Counted from the first letter of the stretch, positions 45,601-53,735 are shown. The stretch: DNA of 64,000 bases from Streptantibioticus silvisoli (GCF_027947535.2 NZ_JAAGKO020000017.1:1-64000), one strand, 5' to 3'. Numbers and translations: made by a program. The notes: generated from the letters alone by a model not told the origin.

Positions 45601-45606
45601 ACTATA
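45601..45606 (-). promoter_or_regulatory. Candidate -10 box for the eccC operon
   Basis: On the minus strand the sequence reads TATAGT, about 40 bp before the eccC start and in an AT-richer patch of the 141-bp gap. The -35 region is weak, which fits activator dependence, for example on the LuxR-type protein encoded just upstream. Confidence 0.45.
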
Positions 45607-45703
45607 GGCAGCCGTACCGGCCTGATCCGGTCGCGAGCGGGCGACTTTGCCTGTCAGTGCAGCCCGGGCTGCCTGTTGTTGCCGTCCGGCCCCCGCCCGC
45701 GCC

Positions 45704-46324
45704 TCAGATGACCCCGTTGCGGATGGCGTAGGAGACCGCGTGCGTGCGGTTGCGCAGCCCCAGCCGCTTGATCAGCCCGTACAGCACGTTCTTGACGGTC
45801 CGCTCCGAGTAACCGAGCACCTCGGCGATGTCCTTGAGGTCGGTGCCGTCGGCCACCAGCCGCACCACGTCGATCTCCCGCACGGTCAGCCCCGACGCGG
45901 TCAGCCCGCGCGGTTGCAGCACCTCCCGGTTGGTGCGCTGCAACTGGTCCATCAACCGCCCCTGCAACGCCGACGGCAGGTCGCCGTGCCCCTCGCTCAC
46001 CGCCCGGATCGCGTCGCTGAACCGCTGCCAGGCGAAGTCCGGCCGCAGGATCGCGGCCCGCACCCCCGCCTCCAGCGCGGTGTTGAGGTCGGCGTTCCAG
46101 GTGCCGTTGACCAGCACCAGGAACCTCGTGCCGAGGAAGGTCAGGCGGCGCAGGCCCTCGATGGCCTGGTTGTCGGCGTTGTGCAGCTCGACCACCACCA
46201 CGTCGGCCGCTCCGGGGTCCCCCAGCCGGGAGAGCACGAACTGCTGTTTCTGCTGGATGAAACTGACCAGCGCGTGCCTGGTGATCGGATCGGCGGCGTG
46301 CACCGCCACACTCACCGCGCCCAT
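45704..46324 (-). CDS. Atypical LuxR/NarL-type response regulator
   Basis: A 206-residue DNA-binding regulator: receiver-like domain (1-120) plus a C-terminal LuxR HTH (about 138-198; LTVREIDVVRLVADGTDLKDIAEVLGYSERTVKNVLYGLIKRL). The strand that should end in the phosphoacceptor Asp reads DVVVVELHN, so Glu46 stands in its place and the acidic pocket is reduced to Asp12. Phosphorylation is therefore unlikely, and Glu may mimic an always-on state. No histidine kinase is adjacent. Its place at the head of the ESX locus, 141 bp before eccC on the same strand, makes it the likely local activator. Confidence 0.9.
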   Translation of the reverse strand: MGAVSVAVHAADPITRHALVSFIQQKQQFVLSRLGDPGAADVVVVELHNADNQAIEGLRRLTFLGTRFLVLVNGTWNADLNTALEAGVRAAILRPDFAWQRFSDAIRAVSEGHGDLPSALQGRLMDQLQRTNREVLQPRGLTASGLTVREIDVVRLVADGTDLKDIAEVLGYSERTVKNVLYGLIKRLGLRNRTHAVSYAIRNGVI

Positions 46325-46954
46325 GCGTCTCCCACTCGTTCGGTCAGGTCAAGGAGGGCCGGCGTCGCGGAGGGGGCGCGACCGGCGCCCAGGTGCGACG
46401 AACCCGCGGCGAAGCCCTGCTGAGCTGCGCCGCGTGGCCGTTCGAAGTACGTGGCCTATTCATATAATCATCCGGTCGCCGGATGCCCCATCGGGGCCCC
46501 TACTTGCCCGTTCGTGCCGAATGCGCGGTCCGCGTCGCCCCCGAACCGGCCCGGAACGCAACCGGTCGGCCTTCCGCCACGTCCGCGCGAGACCGCGGCC
46601 ACGCCGCCGCCCGGCCGGCCCCGCCCGCCGCCCGCGCCGGCACGTTCGCACCGCGCGACGGTCGACCGGACGCGGCCCGTACGGCGGGGGACGGCGACCA
46701 CCGCGAGCACCGGGTCGCCGGCGCCGCGTTCGCCCGGAACCTGCCCCGCGCACGCTGGCGCGTCGCGTGAACCGGCGGCCGTTCGCGCCACGGACGGGTG
46801 ACTTGACGAGCGCGTCAGCCGGTCGTTAGCGTCGGCGGCGACGTACGAAAGTCACTGCCCGGTAGGTAGTCCGGGTAACGCGAGAGCGTTCGTACAAGCG
46901 CCTGGTCGCAGGCCACCCGTGCGTCCTTTGTTGCATCTCGAACAAGGGACCACC
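46325..46954. promoter_or_regulatory. Divergent intergenic region, regulator / FAD monooxygenase
   Basis: This 630-bp gap has no convincing gene. It contains an isolated AT-rich patch with a perfect TATAAT at 46463-46468, a poor -35 and no gene close behind. A good plus-strand promoter follows at 46803-46832 (TTGACG, 18 bp, TAGCGT), about 120 bp before the monooxygenase start. Between this promoter and the gene, GTACGAA (46843-46849) and TTCGTAC (46889-46895) form an interrupted inverted repeat that could bind a regulator. The middle (46500-46790) is extremely GC-rich and otherwise blank. Confidence 0.5.
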
Positions 46955-48256
46955 ATGTCTGCACAGCTGAGAGTCCTCATCGCCGGCGCCGGTCTCGGCG
47001 GCCTGACGCTCGCCCGGTCGCTGCGGGGCCACGGGATCGACGTCGCGGTCTTCGAGCGCGACGCGAGCCCCTGGGACCGTCCGCAGGGCTACCGCCTGCA
47101 CCTGGACGCCGACGCGATCAACGCCGCCCGGGAAGTCCTCCCCGACGACCTGCGTGCCGTGTTCGAGGCGACGGCCCAGTACACCGAGCCGTTCACCACG
47201 ATCCTGGCGCCGGACCTGTCGGTCATCAAGCGCCTGCCGACCCACGACGAGCACGGCGACGTGTGGCCGGGGCACGACGGCACGGCGGTCCACGCGAACG
47301 TCGACCGGGCGACCCTGCGCCAGATCCTGCTCGCCGGCCTGGACGACGCCGTGCACTTCGGCCGGACCCTCGAACGCTACGAGAGCACCGCCGAGGGCGT
47401 GACCGCCTTCTTCGCCGACGGGTCGACGGCGCACGGCGACGTCCTGGTCGGGGCGGACGGCATCCGGTCGGCGGTCCGCAGGCAACGCGCCCCGTACTGC
47501 GAGACCGTCGACGCGGGCATCACCGCGATCTACGGGCGCCTGCCCATGGCCACGGCCGAGCCGCTCGTGCCCGCCGAGACCCTCAAGGACATCTTCACCG
47601 TCGCCACCGACGAACGGAAGGTCTTCCTCGGGCTCGGGTCCGTGCGCTTCGCGACATCCCCCACCGAGGCCGCCGAGCGCCACGCCCCCGGCATCCCGAT
47701 GCGTCACCAGGACGACTACGTCGTGTGCATCGTCGGCGGTCGCCACGAGTTCTTCGCCGGCGGTGACAGCGACACCGTCTCCGACACCGACCCCGCCCCT
47801 GCCTCCGCCCCGGACCCCGCCTCCGCCTCCGACACCGGCCGTACGGCGCGCGCCCGTTCCGGGGAGGAACTGCGCGAGATCGCCGCGCGGACCCTCCAGG
47901 ACTGGCCGGCCGGCGCCGCCGGACTCGTGCGCCGCGCCGACCCGGCCTCGTTCTTCCTCGTCGAGATGCGCACCAGCGTGCCGGCCGCGCTCGACACGCC
48001 GGTCAACGTCACCCTTCTCGGCGACGCGATCCACGCGATGACGCCCACCCTGGGCCGCGGGGCCAACATCGCGATGCGCGACGGCGTCCTGCTCGGTCGT
48101 GAACTCGCCAAGGCCGCCGACGGGCGGACCTCCCTGGCCGAGGCCCTGACCGCCTACGAGCGCGAGATGACCGCCTACGGATTCTCCGTCGTACGGGAAG
48201 CGGCGCGCACGGGCGAACAGCGGATGGCCCAGAACCCGCTGCCCGAACAGCGCTGA
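46955..48256 (+). CDS. FAD-dependent aromatic monooxygenase
   Basis: A 433-residue flavoprotein of the PHBH/group A type. It has the N-terminal GAGLGGLTLARSL dinucleotide motif, a central DG-like VGADGIRSAVRR, and the C-terminal GD motif LLGDAIHAMTPTLGRGAN. Such enzymes hydroxylate phenols or inactivate aromatic antibiotics with NAD(P)H and oxygen. The substrate is not evident. A low-complexity Ser/Asp/Pro/Ala insert (about residues 270-295) looks like a recent expansion in a surface loop. ATG 46955 follows AAGGGA. A GTG 12 codons upstream lacks a site. Confidence 0.88.
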   Translation: MSAQLRVLIAGAGLGGLTLARSLRGHGIDVAVFERDASPWDRPQGYRLHLDADAINAAREVLPDDLRAVFEATAQYTEPFTTILAPDLSVIKRLPTHDEHGDVWPGHDGTAVHANVDRATLRQILLAGLDDAVHFGRTLERYESTAEGVTAFFADGSTAHGDVLVGADGIRSAVRRQRAPYCETVDAGITAIYGRLPMATAEPLVPAETLKDIFTVATDERKVFLGLGSVRFATSPTEAAERHAPGIPMRHQDDYVVCIVGGRHEFFAGGDSDTVSDTDPAPASAPDPASASDTGRTARARSGEELREIAARTLQDWPAGAAGLVRRADPASFFLVEMRTSVPAALDTPVNVTLLGDAIHAMTPTLGRGANIAMRDGVLLGRELAKAADGRTSLAEALTAYEREMTAYGFSVVREAARTGEQRMAQNPLPEQR

Positions 48257-48373
48257 GGCGTCCCCGTCACGGATGCCGTCCGCTCGTGCCCCCGGCGGTG
48301 GGGTGCGGGCGGACGGGCGAGCGGGGCGGACGACCTGCGGGACTCAGGCGGTTCGTCGGCGGGCCGGACCGGT

Positions 48374-49135
48374 TCAGCCGTTCCGCCCGACGCGTCCGGC
48401 CAGCACGCAGTCCCCGCACAGGGCTCCCGCGGGGACGGGCGCGCCGGGAGCGCTGAGTGCGGCGCGGTAGATCAGACAGCAGCTTCCGCGGCGGAAGGCG
48501 CCGTTCGCACCGGAGCGGGTGTGCGCGTCGCGCAGGTCCGGATGGTTCAGCAGCCTCGTCGCGGTCTCGCGCACCCGCCGGCCCAGGTCGGTGCCCGACG
48601 CGCCGGCCACCGTGGCGGCGCCGTTGACGGCGGAGGCGACGTTGCCCCACAGGATGTGGCGGGAGACGGGGACGGCGGCGACGGCGTCGACCAGCTGACG
48701 GACGGGACCGTCGAGCACGGCCCCGGCGTCGTCCCGCGGCGTTCCGGGGCCGGCCGTCCACCGGGGCAACGACAGCGGGAAGACCCCGCCGAGCTCGGGT
48801 TGCCACCAGGTCCGCGCCAGGTCCAGCAGCGGCGGTCGCCCGTACAGCGCGGTCAGGGCCAGGAGCGGTGAGATCAGCCGTGCGGTGAGTCCGAGGTGGG
48901 CCACCGACGCGGCGACCCGCAGCTCCACGCCCTGCGGTGGCCTGCCGCCGCCCGCCGCGAGGTGGCCGCGGACGGCGGTGACCCGGTCGCGCAGCGCCGG
49001 CGAACGCCCGTCGACCACCTCGTTCATCACACGCCACGGTCCGCCCGGCGCGCTGCCGCCGTCGTGCGAGGCGAAGGCGAAGTACGGGCCGAGCGCCGCG
49101 ATCTCGTCCGGGACCGCGGCCGACGGGTTCGTCAT
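48374..49135 (-). CDS. FhuF-like (2Fe-2S) reductase under B12 control
   Basis: A 253-residue protein with a C-terminal Cys-Cys-x19-Cys-x2-Cys motif (GSCCLIYR and LCGDC), as in the FhuF siderophore-iron reductase family, whose usual spacing is CC-x10-C-x2-C. No signal peptide is present, so it is cytoplasmic. Known relatives reduce ferric siderophores. Here the gene sits behind a cobalamin riboswitch and overlaps a 63-aa ORF as ATGA, so a role in cobalt or corrinoid reduction or release is more plausible than iron. No transporter is adjacent. Confidence 0.82.
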   Translation of the reverse strand: MTNPSAAVPDEIAALGPYFAFASHDGGSAPGGPWRVMNEVVDGRSPALRDRVTAVRGHLAAGGGRPPQGVELRVAASVAHLGLTARLISPLLALTALYGRPPLLDLARTWWQPELGGVFPLSLPRWTAGPGTPRDDAGAVLDGPVRQLVDAVAAVPVSRHILWGNVASAVNGAATVAGASGTDLGRRVRETATRLLNHPDLRDAHTRSGANGAFRRGSCCLIYRAALSAPGAPVPAGALCGDCVLAGRVGRNG

Positions 49136-49323
49136 GCGGTGGTGGCCGTTTCCGGCCGAACGGGTGCCGTGCGCCGCGCCGCGCTGCCGACGGGCTGGAG
49201 GAGCCGGTCGGCCGGCGGGGCGAGGCTCAGCGCGGCCGGGGCGCCGTCGGCCGGCCGGGGGACCGCTCCGGACGCCGGCGGGGCGACCGGTGCGGGGAGG
49301 CCGGGTGCGGACGAACTGCTCAC
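49132..49323 (-). CDS. 63-aa Pro/Ala-rich ORF between riboswitch and FhuF-like gene
   Basis: A short frame from GTG 49323 with a good AAGGAG site, ending in TGA that overlaps the next ATG. The product is Ala/Pro/Ser-rich, without membrane helix, cysteine or recognisable motif. Either it is a real small protein or it is a leader that couples ribosome loading at the riboswitch-controlled site to the FhuF-like gene. The only ribosome site downstream of the riboswitch belongs to this ORF, so regulation must act through it. Confidence 0.6.
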   Translation of the reverse strand: MSSSSAPGLPAPVAPPASGAVPRPADGAPAALSLAPPADRLLQPVGSAARRTAPVRPETATTA

Positions 49324-49334
49324 GAGTACGTCTC

Positions 49335-49478
49335 CTTCAGGGGATCGTGCGTCCCTCAAACGCTGGAGCGCCGTGACGGCGGAGTGCCCGGCTTCGGGTC
49401 CCCGCTTCGGGGTGACCCGTTCACAGTGGCGCGACCGCGCCGGATTCCCACCGGCTTTCTCGTGCCACCACTGGTCCC
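49335..49478 (-). ncRNA. Cobalamin (AdoCbl) riboswitch
   Basis: On the minus strand the conserved B12 box is plain: GAAAGCCGGTGGGAATCC, then GGCGCGGTCGCGCCACTGTG, matching the consensus GCCGGTGxxAATCC...GCCACTG of actinobacterial cobalamin riboswitches. A GAAGCCGGGCACTCC segment follows, where the kissing-loop side arm is expected. It lies between a TTGACG/TAGGCT promoter and the ribosome site of the 63-aa ORF. Ligand binding would be expected to hide that site and repress translation. Ends are approximate. Confidence 0.88.
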
Positions 49479-49481
49479 GAA

Positions 49482-49511
49482 AGCCTAAGGACGCGTTGCG
49501 GGGGGCGTCAA
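49482..49511 (-). promoter_or_regulatory. Promoter of the riboswitch transcript
   Basis: Minus-strand -35 TTGACG (49506-49511) and -10 TAGGCT (49482-49487) are separated by 18 bp. The predicted start is near 49475, immediately before the riboswitch aptamer. Confidence 0.65.
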
Positions 49512-49827
49512 CGGCCGCCAAAGGTCCCACCTTTGGGGTTCGTCACCGCCGTCGGGTACCGACGCCGCGTCGTCATCGGGTACCGACGCCGCGCCGAACT
49601 GGCTCTGCCGTGCCGAGGATCGGCCGCGGTTTCCCCGCGATCCGTGATCCGTGCTTGCCCACGTGCTGCGCGACCGGTCGGTGGTCCGCCGACCCGTCAG
49701 GCGATCGCGCGGGGCGGCGTCCGCGTCGAGCGGCGCGTAGCGAGCCGGGATACGGGCGCGACGAGCCCGCCGGGTGGGAGGCGCGGCGAAGACTCCCTGC
49801 CCCCTCGCTCGGCGTCCGGTTGTCTGA
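49512..49827. other. Intergenic region with hairpin and 24-bp tandem duplication
   Basis: The roughly 350-bp gap upstream of the TetR gene holds an 8-bp hairpin (CCAAAGGT/ACCTTTGG at 49518-49536, 3-nt loop) just upstream of the riboswitch promoter. It also holds a direct repeat of TCGGGTACCGACGCCGCG at 49552-49569 and 49576-49593, a 24-bp period. I see no gene in it. Confidence 0.6.
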
Positions 49828-49872
49828 CGAACGCGTTCGCGTCGAACTTGCTCGTAACGAACATGTTCGTTA
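49828..49872. promoter_or_regulatory. Palindromic operators before the TetR gene
   Basis: A perfect 18-bp palindrome TAACGAACATGTTCGTTA (49855-49872) ends 10 bp before the TetR start. A second palindrome CGAACGCGTTCG lies at 49828-49839, sharing the CGAAC/GTTCG half-sites. This is the expected layout of a TetR autoregulatory operator that blocks its own promoter and ribosome site. The downstream monooxygenase may respond as well. Confidence 0.8.
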
Positions 49873-49882
49873 CCGTCGGGTC

Positions 49883-50599
49883 ATGAGAGCAGACGCCAAG
49901 GAGCCCCGCAGCCGTCGCGAGCGGCCCGCCAAGCCCGCGCTGACCCGCGCCGGGATCGTCGCCGCAGCCGTGGAGGTGATGCGTTCCGAGGGTCTGGAGC
50001 GGGTCACCATGCGGCGCCTGGCGCAGGAGCTGGACACCGGTCCGGCCTCGCTGTACGTGTACGTCGCCAACACCGCCGAACTGCACGCGGCGATCCTGGA
50101 CGAGCTGCTCGGCGCGGTCGACCTGTCCGCCGGGCGCGCCGGCGGCGACTGGCGCGACCGGCTGCTGGGGGTGCTCACCTCGTACATCGAGGTGCTGTTC
50201 GAACACCCGGCCCTGGCCCGTTCCGCGCTGGTGGCCCGCCCCAGCGGCGACCACTACCTGGACCTGGTCGAGGCGGTCCTGGCACTGCTGGCGGAGGGCG
50301 GGGTGGCCCCGGCCCGGGCGGCCTGGGGCGTGGACCTGCTGCTGCTGTTCGCGACCTCGACCGCCGCCGAGCAGTCCACCCGCGACCAGGACGCCGGCGC
50401 CCAGGACGACTGGGACGCGCTGACCGGCGTCCTGCGTGCCGCCTCCGCGGACCGCCATCCGCACATCGCCGCTCTCGGTGACACCCTGCTCAGCGGTACC
50501 GGCCCCGCCCGCCTGACCTGGGGCTTCCAGGCGCTGATCAGCGGGCTCCTGGCCACGCCGGTACCCGACACCACCGGCCCGCCCGGCCGCCGGTCCTGA
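49883..50599 (+). CDS. TetR-family regulator
   Basis: A 238-residue repressor: a basic N-terminus and HTH (about 20-65, GIVAAAVEVMRSEGLERVTMRRLAQELDTGPASLYVYVANTAEL), then a TetR_C-type all-helical ligand domain. It most likely represses itself through the 18-bp palindrome immediately upstream and probably the TetX-like monooxygenase 195 bp downstream on the same strand. Longer frames starting far upstream overlap the FhuF operon and are not credible. Confidence 0.92.
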   Translation: MRADAKEPRSRRERPAKPALTRAGIVAAAVEVMRSEGLERVTMRRLAQELDTGPASLYVYVANTAELHAAILDELLGAVDLSAGRAGGDWRDRLLGVLTSYIEVLFEHPALARSALVARPSGDHYLDLVEAVLALLAEGGVAPARAAWGVDLLLLFATSTAAEQSTRDQDAGAQDDWDALTGVLRAASADRHPHIAALGDTLLSGTGPARLTWGFQALISGLLATPVPDTTGPPGRRS

Positions 50600-50605
50600 G
50601 CCCGC

Positions 50606-50659
50606 GGCACCCACCGTTCACGGGCTTGGGGCGGCACCCACCGTTCACGGGCTTGGGGC
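50606..50659 (+). repeat. 27-bp tandem duplication between TetR and monooxygenase genes
   Basis: Two identical 27-bp units (50606-50632 and 50633-50659) start seven bases after the TetR stop. Each contains CACCGTTCACGGGC. They carry no hairpin strong enough for a terminator. The remaining 134 bp to the monooxygenase show no clear promoter. Confidence 0.85.
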
Positions 50660-50793
50660 GGCACGGCCTCCCGGCTTTCGCGCCCCCGGCTTCCCGCATC
50701 TCCCGGCCCGACGACTTCGGCCTGACGACTGCCGCGACGTCACGATCTCCCGCCTCTCCCGGCCCCACGACCTTCACCACACGGAGCGCCCCC

Positions 50794-51984
50794 ATGACCG
50801 ACCAGCACCCCAGCCCCGACCAGCATCCCGAGGCCGAGCACCACCCGATTGCCGTTGTCGGCGCCGGACTGGGCGGTCTGACGCTGGCCCGGGTCCTGCA
50901 CGCCCACGGTATCGAGGCCGCGGTGTTCGACCTCGACGCCTCCGCGACCGCCCGTCCGCAGGGCGGGATGCTCGACATCCACGAGGACTCCGGCCAGGTC
51001 GCCCTGCGGGCCGCCGGCCTGTACGACGAGTTCCGGGCGCTGGTCCTGCCCGGTGGCGAGGCCCTGCGCGTCCTCGACCGGAACGCCGTGGTGGGCCGGC
51101 GGGAGGAGGACGACGGCGACGGCGGCCGGCCCGAGGTCGAGCGCGGGCAGCTGCGCGACCTGCTGCTCGGCGCACTGCCCGAGGGCACCGTCCGCTGGGG
51201 CCGCAAGGTCACCGGCGCCCGCCCGCTGGGCCCGGGGCGGCACGAGGTGAGCCTGGCCGACGGGACGCGGTTCACCACCGACCTGCTGGTCGGGGCCGAC
51301 GGGGCCTGGTCGCGGATCCGGCCCCTGGTCTCGCGGGACGTCCCCCGGTACACGGGGATGTCCTTCGTGGAGTTCGACCTGCGGGACGCCGACACCCGCC
51401 ACCGCGAGGCGGCCGAGCTGATCGGCGGCGGGATGCTCTTCGCGCTGGGCGCCGGCAAGGGCTTCCTCGCCCACCGCGAGCCCGACGCCCGACTGCACGT
51501 CTACGCCGCGCTCACCGTGCCCGAGGAGTGGTCCTCCGGCGTCGGCACCGGCGACACCGGTGCCGCCAAGGCCGCGCTGCTGGAGCACTTCGCCGACTGG
51601 CATCCCAGCCTGCGCGCGCTGGTCGTCGACGCCGACGGCACGCTGGTCGCGCGGCCGGTCCACGCCCTGCCCGTGGGCCACCGCTGGGACCGCACACCCG
51701 GGGTCACGCTGCTGGGCGACGCCGCCCACCTGATGTCCCCCTTCGCCGGCGAGGGGGCCAACCTCGCCATGCTCGACGGCGCCGAACTCGCCCTGGCACT
51801 CGCCGCCCACCCGGACGAGCAGGAGAAGGCGCTCGCCGCCTACGAGCAGGCGCTGTTCCCGCGCGGTGAGTCCGCCGCCGCCGAGTCCGCCGCGAACCTC
51901 GTCCTGTGCTTCAGCGACACCGCCCCGCAGCCCCTGCTCGACCAGTTCGCCCGGTACGACCGCCTGCGCGACCGGACCGGCTGA
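50794..51984 (+). CDS. TetX-like FAD-dependent monooxygenase
   Basis: A 396-residue flavoprotein monooxygenase. FAD motif GAGLGGLTLARVLHAHG (about 21-37), substrate-side ARPQGGMLDIHEDSGQ, the VGADGAWSRIRP DG motif, and the GD motif LLGDAAHLMSPFAGEGANLAMLDGAELA. The GGMLDIH and SPFAGEGAN segments resemble tetracycline-inactivating TetX and its relatives. Together with the TetR gene in front this suggests an inducible drug-modifying unit, but the family also oxidises many other aromatics. ATG 50794 was chosen over an in-frame codon at 50626 inside the repeat region. Confidence 0.9.
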   Translation: MTDQHPSPDQHPEAEHHPIAVVGAGLGGLTLARVLHAHGIEAAVFDLDASATARPQGGMLDIHEDSGQVALRAAGLYDEFRALVLPGGEALRVLDRNAVVGRREEDDGDGGRPEVERGQLRDLLLGALPEGTVRWGRKVTGARPLGPGRHEVSLADGTRFTTDLLVGADGAWSRIRPLVSRDVPRYTGMSFVEFDLRDADTRHREAAELIGGGMLFALGAGKGFLAHREPDARLHVYAALTVPEEWSSGVGTGDTGAAKAALLEHFADWHPSLRALVVDADGTLVARPVHALPVGHRWDRTPGVTLLGDAAHLMSPFAGEGANLAMLDGAELALALAAHPDEQEKALAAYEQALFPRGESAAAESAANLVLCFSDTAPQPLLDQFARYDRLRDRTG

Positions 51985-52091
51985 CACCGCGCCCCGTTCC
52001 CGCGCCCGCATCCCGTTTCCGGGGCAGGAGATGACGGTCCTCGCGGCGGATCTCGCCCGCGCCCTGGTGACGGCGTTCCTGGCCGGCGCCC

Positions 52092-52781
52092 CTACCAGGG
52101 CACCGGCCGGCCCTGGTGGTTGAGGAATCTCAGGCCCGGTTCGCCGCTGTGGCGGTCGATCGTGTCCACCACGCCCGGGACGGACTGGTCGATGCTCAAC
52201 GGTGCGTCCGGACCGCCGAGTTCGGTGCGGACGTGCCCGGGGCAGATGAGCAGGAGGGTGTGCGCGGCGTCGGTGTGCCGGGCGGCGTAGCCGCGCATCA
52301 GCTGGTTCAGGGCGGACTTGCTGGCGCGGTAGACGTCCTGACCGCCGTTGGTGTTCAGACCGACGCTGCCCTGGGTCGAGGACATGACGCCGATGGTCCC
52401 CGTCGGCGCGACCAGCGAGCGGAAGGACTCGACCACGCGCATCGGGCTGAGCGCGTTCGTGACCATGACCTCGGTGAACATCTCCTCCGGCACGTCGCCG
52501 ATCGGGATGTCGCCCCTCGTGATGGCCGCGTTGACGAACAGCAGGTCGAGGGTGCGCTCCGCCAGCCGGTCGCGCAGCGCGGTGATCCGGTCCGGCTTCG
52601 TCATGTCCAGCGACTCGACTGTCACGCTGCCCCCGGACGCCTCGGCCAGCTCGTGCAGACCGGTGCGGCCACCGCCCCGGACGGTCCCGATGACGTCCCA
52701 GCCGCGGCGGGTGTACTCGGTGGCGAGGCCGAGCCCGAGGGTGCGGGACGCCCCGACGATGAGCGCGGTCCTGGTGCTCAT
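52092..52781 (-). CDS. Short-chain dehydrogenase
   Basis: A classical SDR of 229 residues: cofactor motif GASRTLGLG, NAA at about 86-88 (FVNAAITRG), Ser in MSSTQGSVG, and YRASKSAL with catalytic Tyr and Lys. It is an NAD(P)-dependent oxidoreductase of unknown substrate. Its ATG overlaps the stop of the NmrA-like gene (ATGA), so the two form an operon divergent from a LysR gene. It is convergent with the TetX-like gene. Confidence 0.9.
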   Translation of the reverse strand: MSTRTALIVGASRTLGLGLATEYTRRGWDVIGTVRGGGRTGLHELAEASGGSVTVESLDMTKPDRITALRDRLAERTLDLLFVNAAITRGDIPIGDVPEEMFTEVMVTNALSPMRVVESFRSLVAPTGTIGVMSSTQGSVGLNTNGGQDVYRASKSALNQLMRGYAARHTDAAHTLLLICPGHVRTELGGPDAPLSIDQSVPGVVDTIDRHSGEPGLRFLNHQGRPVPW

Positions 52782-53668
52782 GCCAGGACCGCCGGCTTCA
52801 GGACCTCCTCGCACCAGGCGCGGAAGGTGGTCGGGCTCGCGGTCCGCGGGGTGCGCCGCACGCCGTCGTCCAGGCCGTCGTCCTTGGCGCGCATCATGTC
52901 CACGTAGCCGTCGGCGATCGCGTTCCCGATCCCGTGGAGTACGGCGCGGAAGTCGTCGAGCGACTGCCGCTCGTAGCGGACCGGGCGGCCGAGCACGTCG
53001 GAGATGATGCGTGCCATGTCGTCCGCCGAGAGGTCCTCGGGGCCCAGCACCGGGACCTCGCCCGTCCCGGTCCACGAGCGGTCGAGCAGCAGGCCGGCGG
53101 CGGCCGCGGCGATGTCCCGGGTGGCGGCCGCCGGGGCTTTGCGGTCGGCGGTGACGGTGTCGGTGAACACGCCGTGGTCGCGGATCGGCGCCACCTGCCG
53201 CAGCAGGTTGTCCATGAAGGTCGGATTGGCGAGCGCCCGGTAGGCCACCCCGGTACTCGCGATGAGGTCGTCCATGGCCAGCGACGCCGTCACCAGCCCG
53301 GCGCGGCCGGCGGCCGGCGTGCCGCGGCCGAGCGCCGAGACGCCGACGACGTGTCCCACGCCGTGGGTCCTGAACGCCTCCGCGGCGGTGCGGGTGAACC
53401 CGGAGTACACCGCGTCCGGGCTCGGTGCCCGCGGGTTCGACGGGACGAGCCAGAAGACGGCGTCGGCGCCGGTGAAGGCCCGGTCGACGACCTCGGCGTC
53501 GCCGTGCGAGCCGGTGACGACGTCGACGCGGTCGCGGGTCTGGGCGGGCAGTTTCCCGGGGTCGCGCACGATGACGCGCAGCTCTTCACCCCGGGCGGGG
53601 GCCTCGTTGAGCAGGATGTCCAGGAGCCGGCCGCCGATCTGGCCGGTGGGAGTGGTGATGACGATCAT
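52778..53668 (-). CDS. NmrA-family NAD(P)-binding protein
   Basis: A 296-residue atypical SDR: N-terminal TTPTGQIGGRLLDILL replaces the usual GATG Rossmann motif, then VIVRDPGKLP and an FWLVPSNPRAPSPDAVYSG segment. No YxxxK is evident, so it may sense redox cofactors or act as a quinone reductase (QOR2-like) rather than as a true dehydrogenase. It is the first gene of a two-gene operon and is divergent from the LysR regulator 67 bp away, which likely controls it. Confidence 0.88.
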   Translation of the reverse strand: MIVITTPTGQIGGRLLDILLNEAPARGEELRVIVRDPGKLPAQTRDRVDVVTGSHGDAEVVDRAFTGADAVFWLVPSNPRAPSPDAVYSGFTRTAAEAFRTHGVGHVVGVSALGRGTPAAGRAGLVTASLAMDDLIASTGVAYRALANPTFMDNLLRQVAPIRDHGVFTDTVTADRKAPAAATRDIAAAAAGLLLDRSWTGTGEVPVLGPEDLSADDMARIISDVLGRPVRYERQSLDDFRAVLHGIGNAIADGYVDMMRAKDDGLDDGVRRTPRTASPTTFRAWCEEVLKPAVLA

Positions 53669-53735
53669 GCTTCGAGTCTCGGCGCCACCACCTGCGGCGT
53701 CCAATGCCCTTCCCGGCGATTGATACCCTGAAGGC

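Noticed and set aside
41171-45607. Plus-strand frame of 1,478 codons opposite eccC and eccD
   Set aside because: Shadow of eccC/eccD. It is dominated by Arg, Gln, His and Val without domain structure.
26844-46324. Locus as a conjugative or phage element because of the FtsK-type ATPase
   Set aside because: EccC has three ATPase domains and sits with EccB, EccD and WXG100 genes. No relaxase, integrase, phage genes or tRNA att site are seen.
46451-46801. Small plus-strand ORF behind a perfect TATAAT
   Set aside because: No ribosome-binding site, Pro/Arg-rich translation, and the -35 is poor. The TATAAT may be chance in an AT-rich patch.
49533-49882. Plus-strand ORF upstream of TetR running through the operator
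   Set aside because: It crosses the palindromic operator and repeats, has no ribosome site, and its composition is not protein-like.
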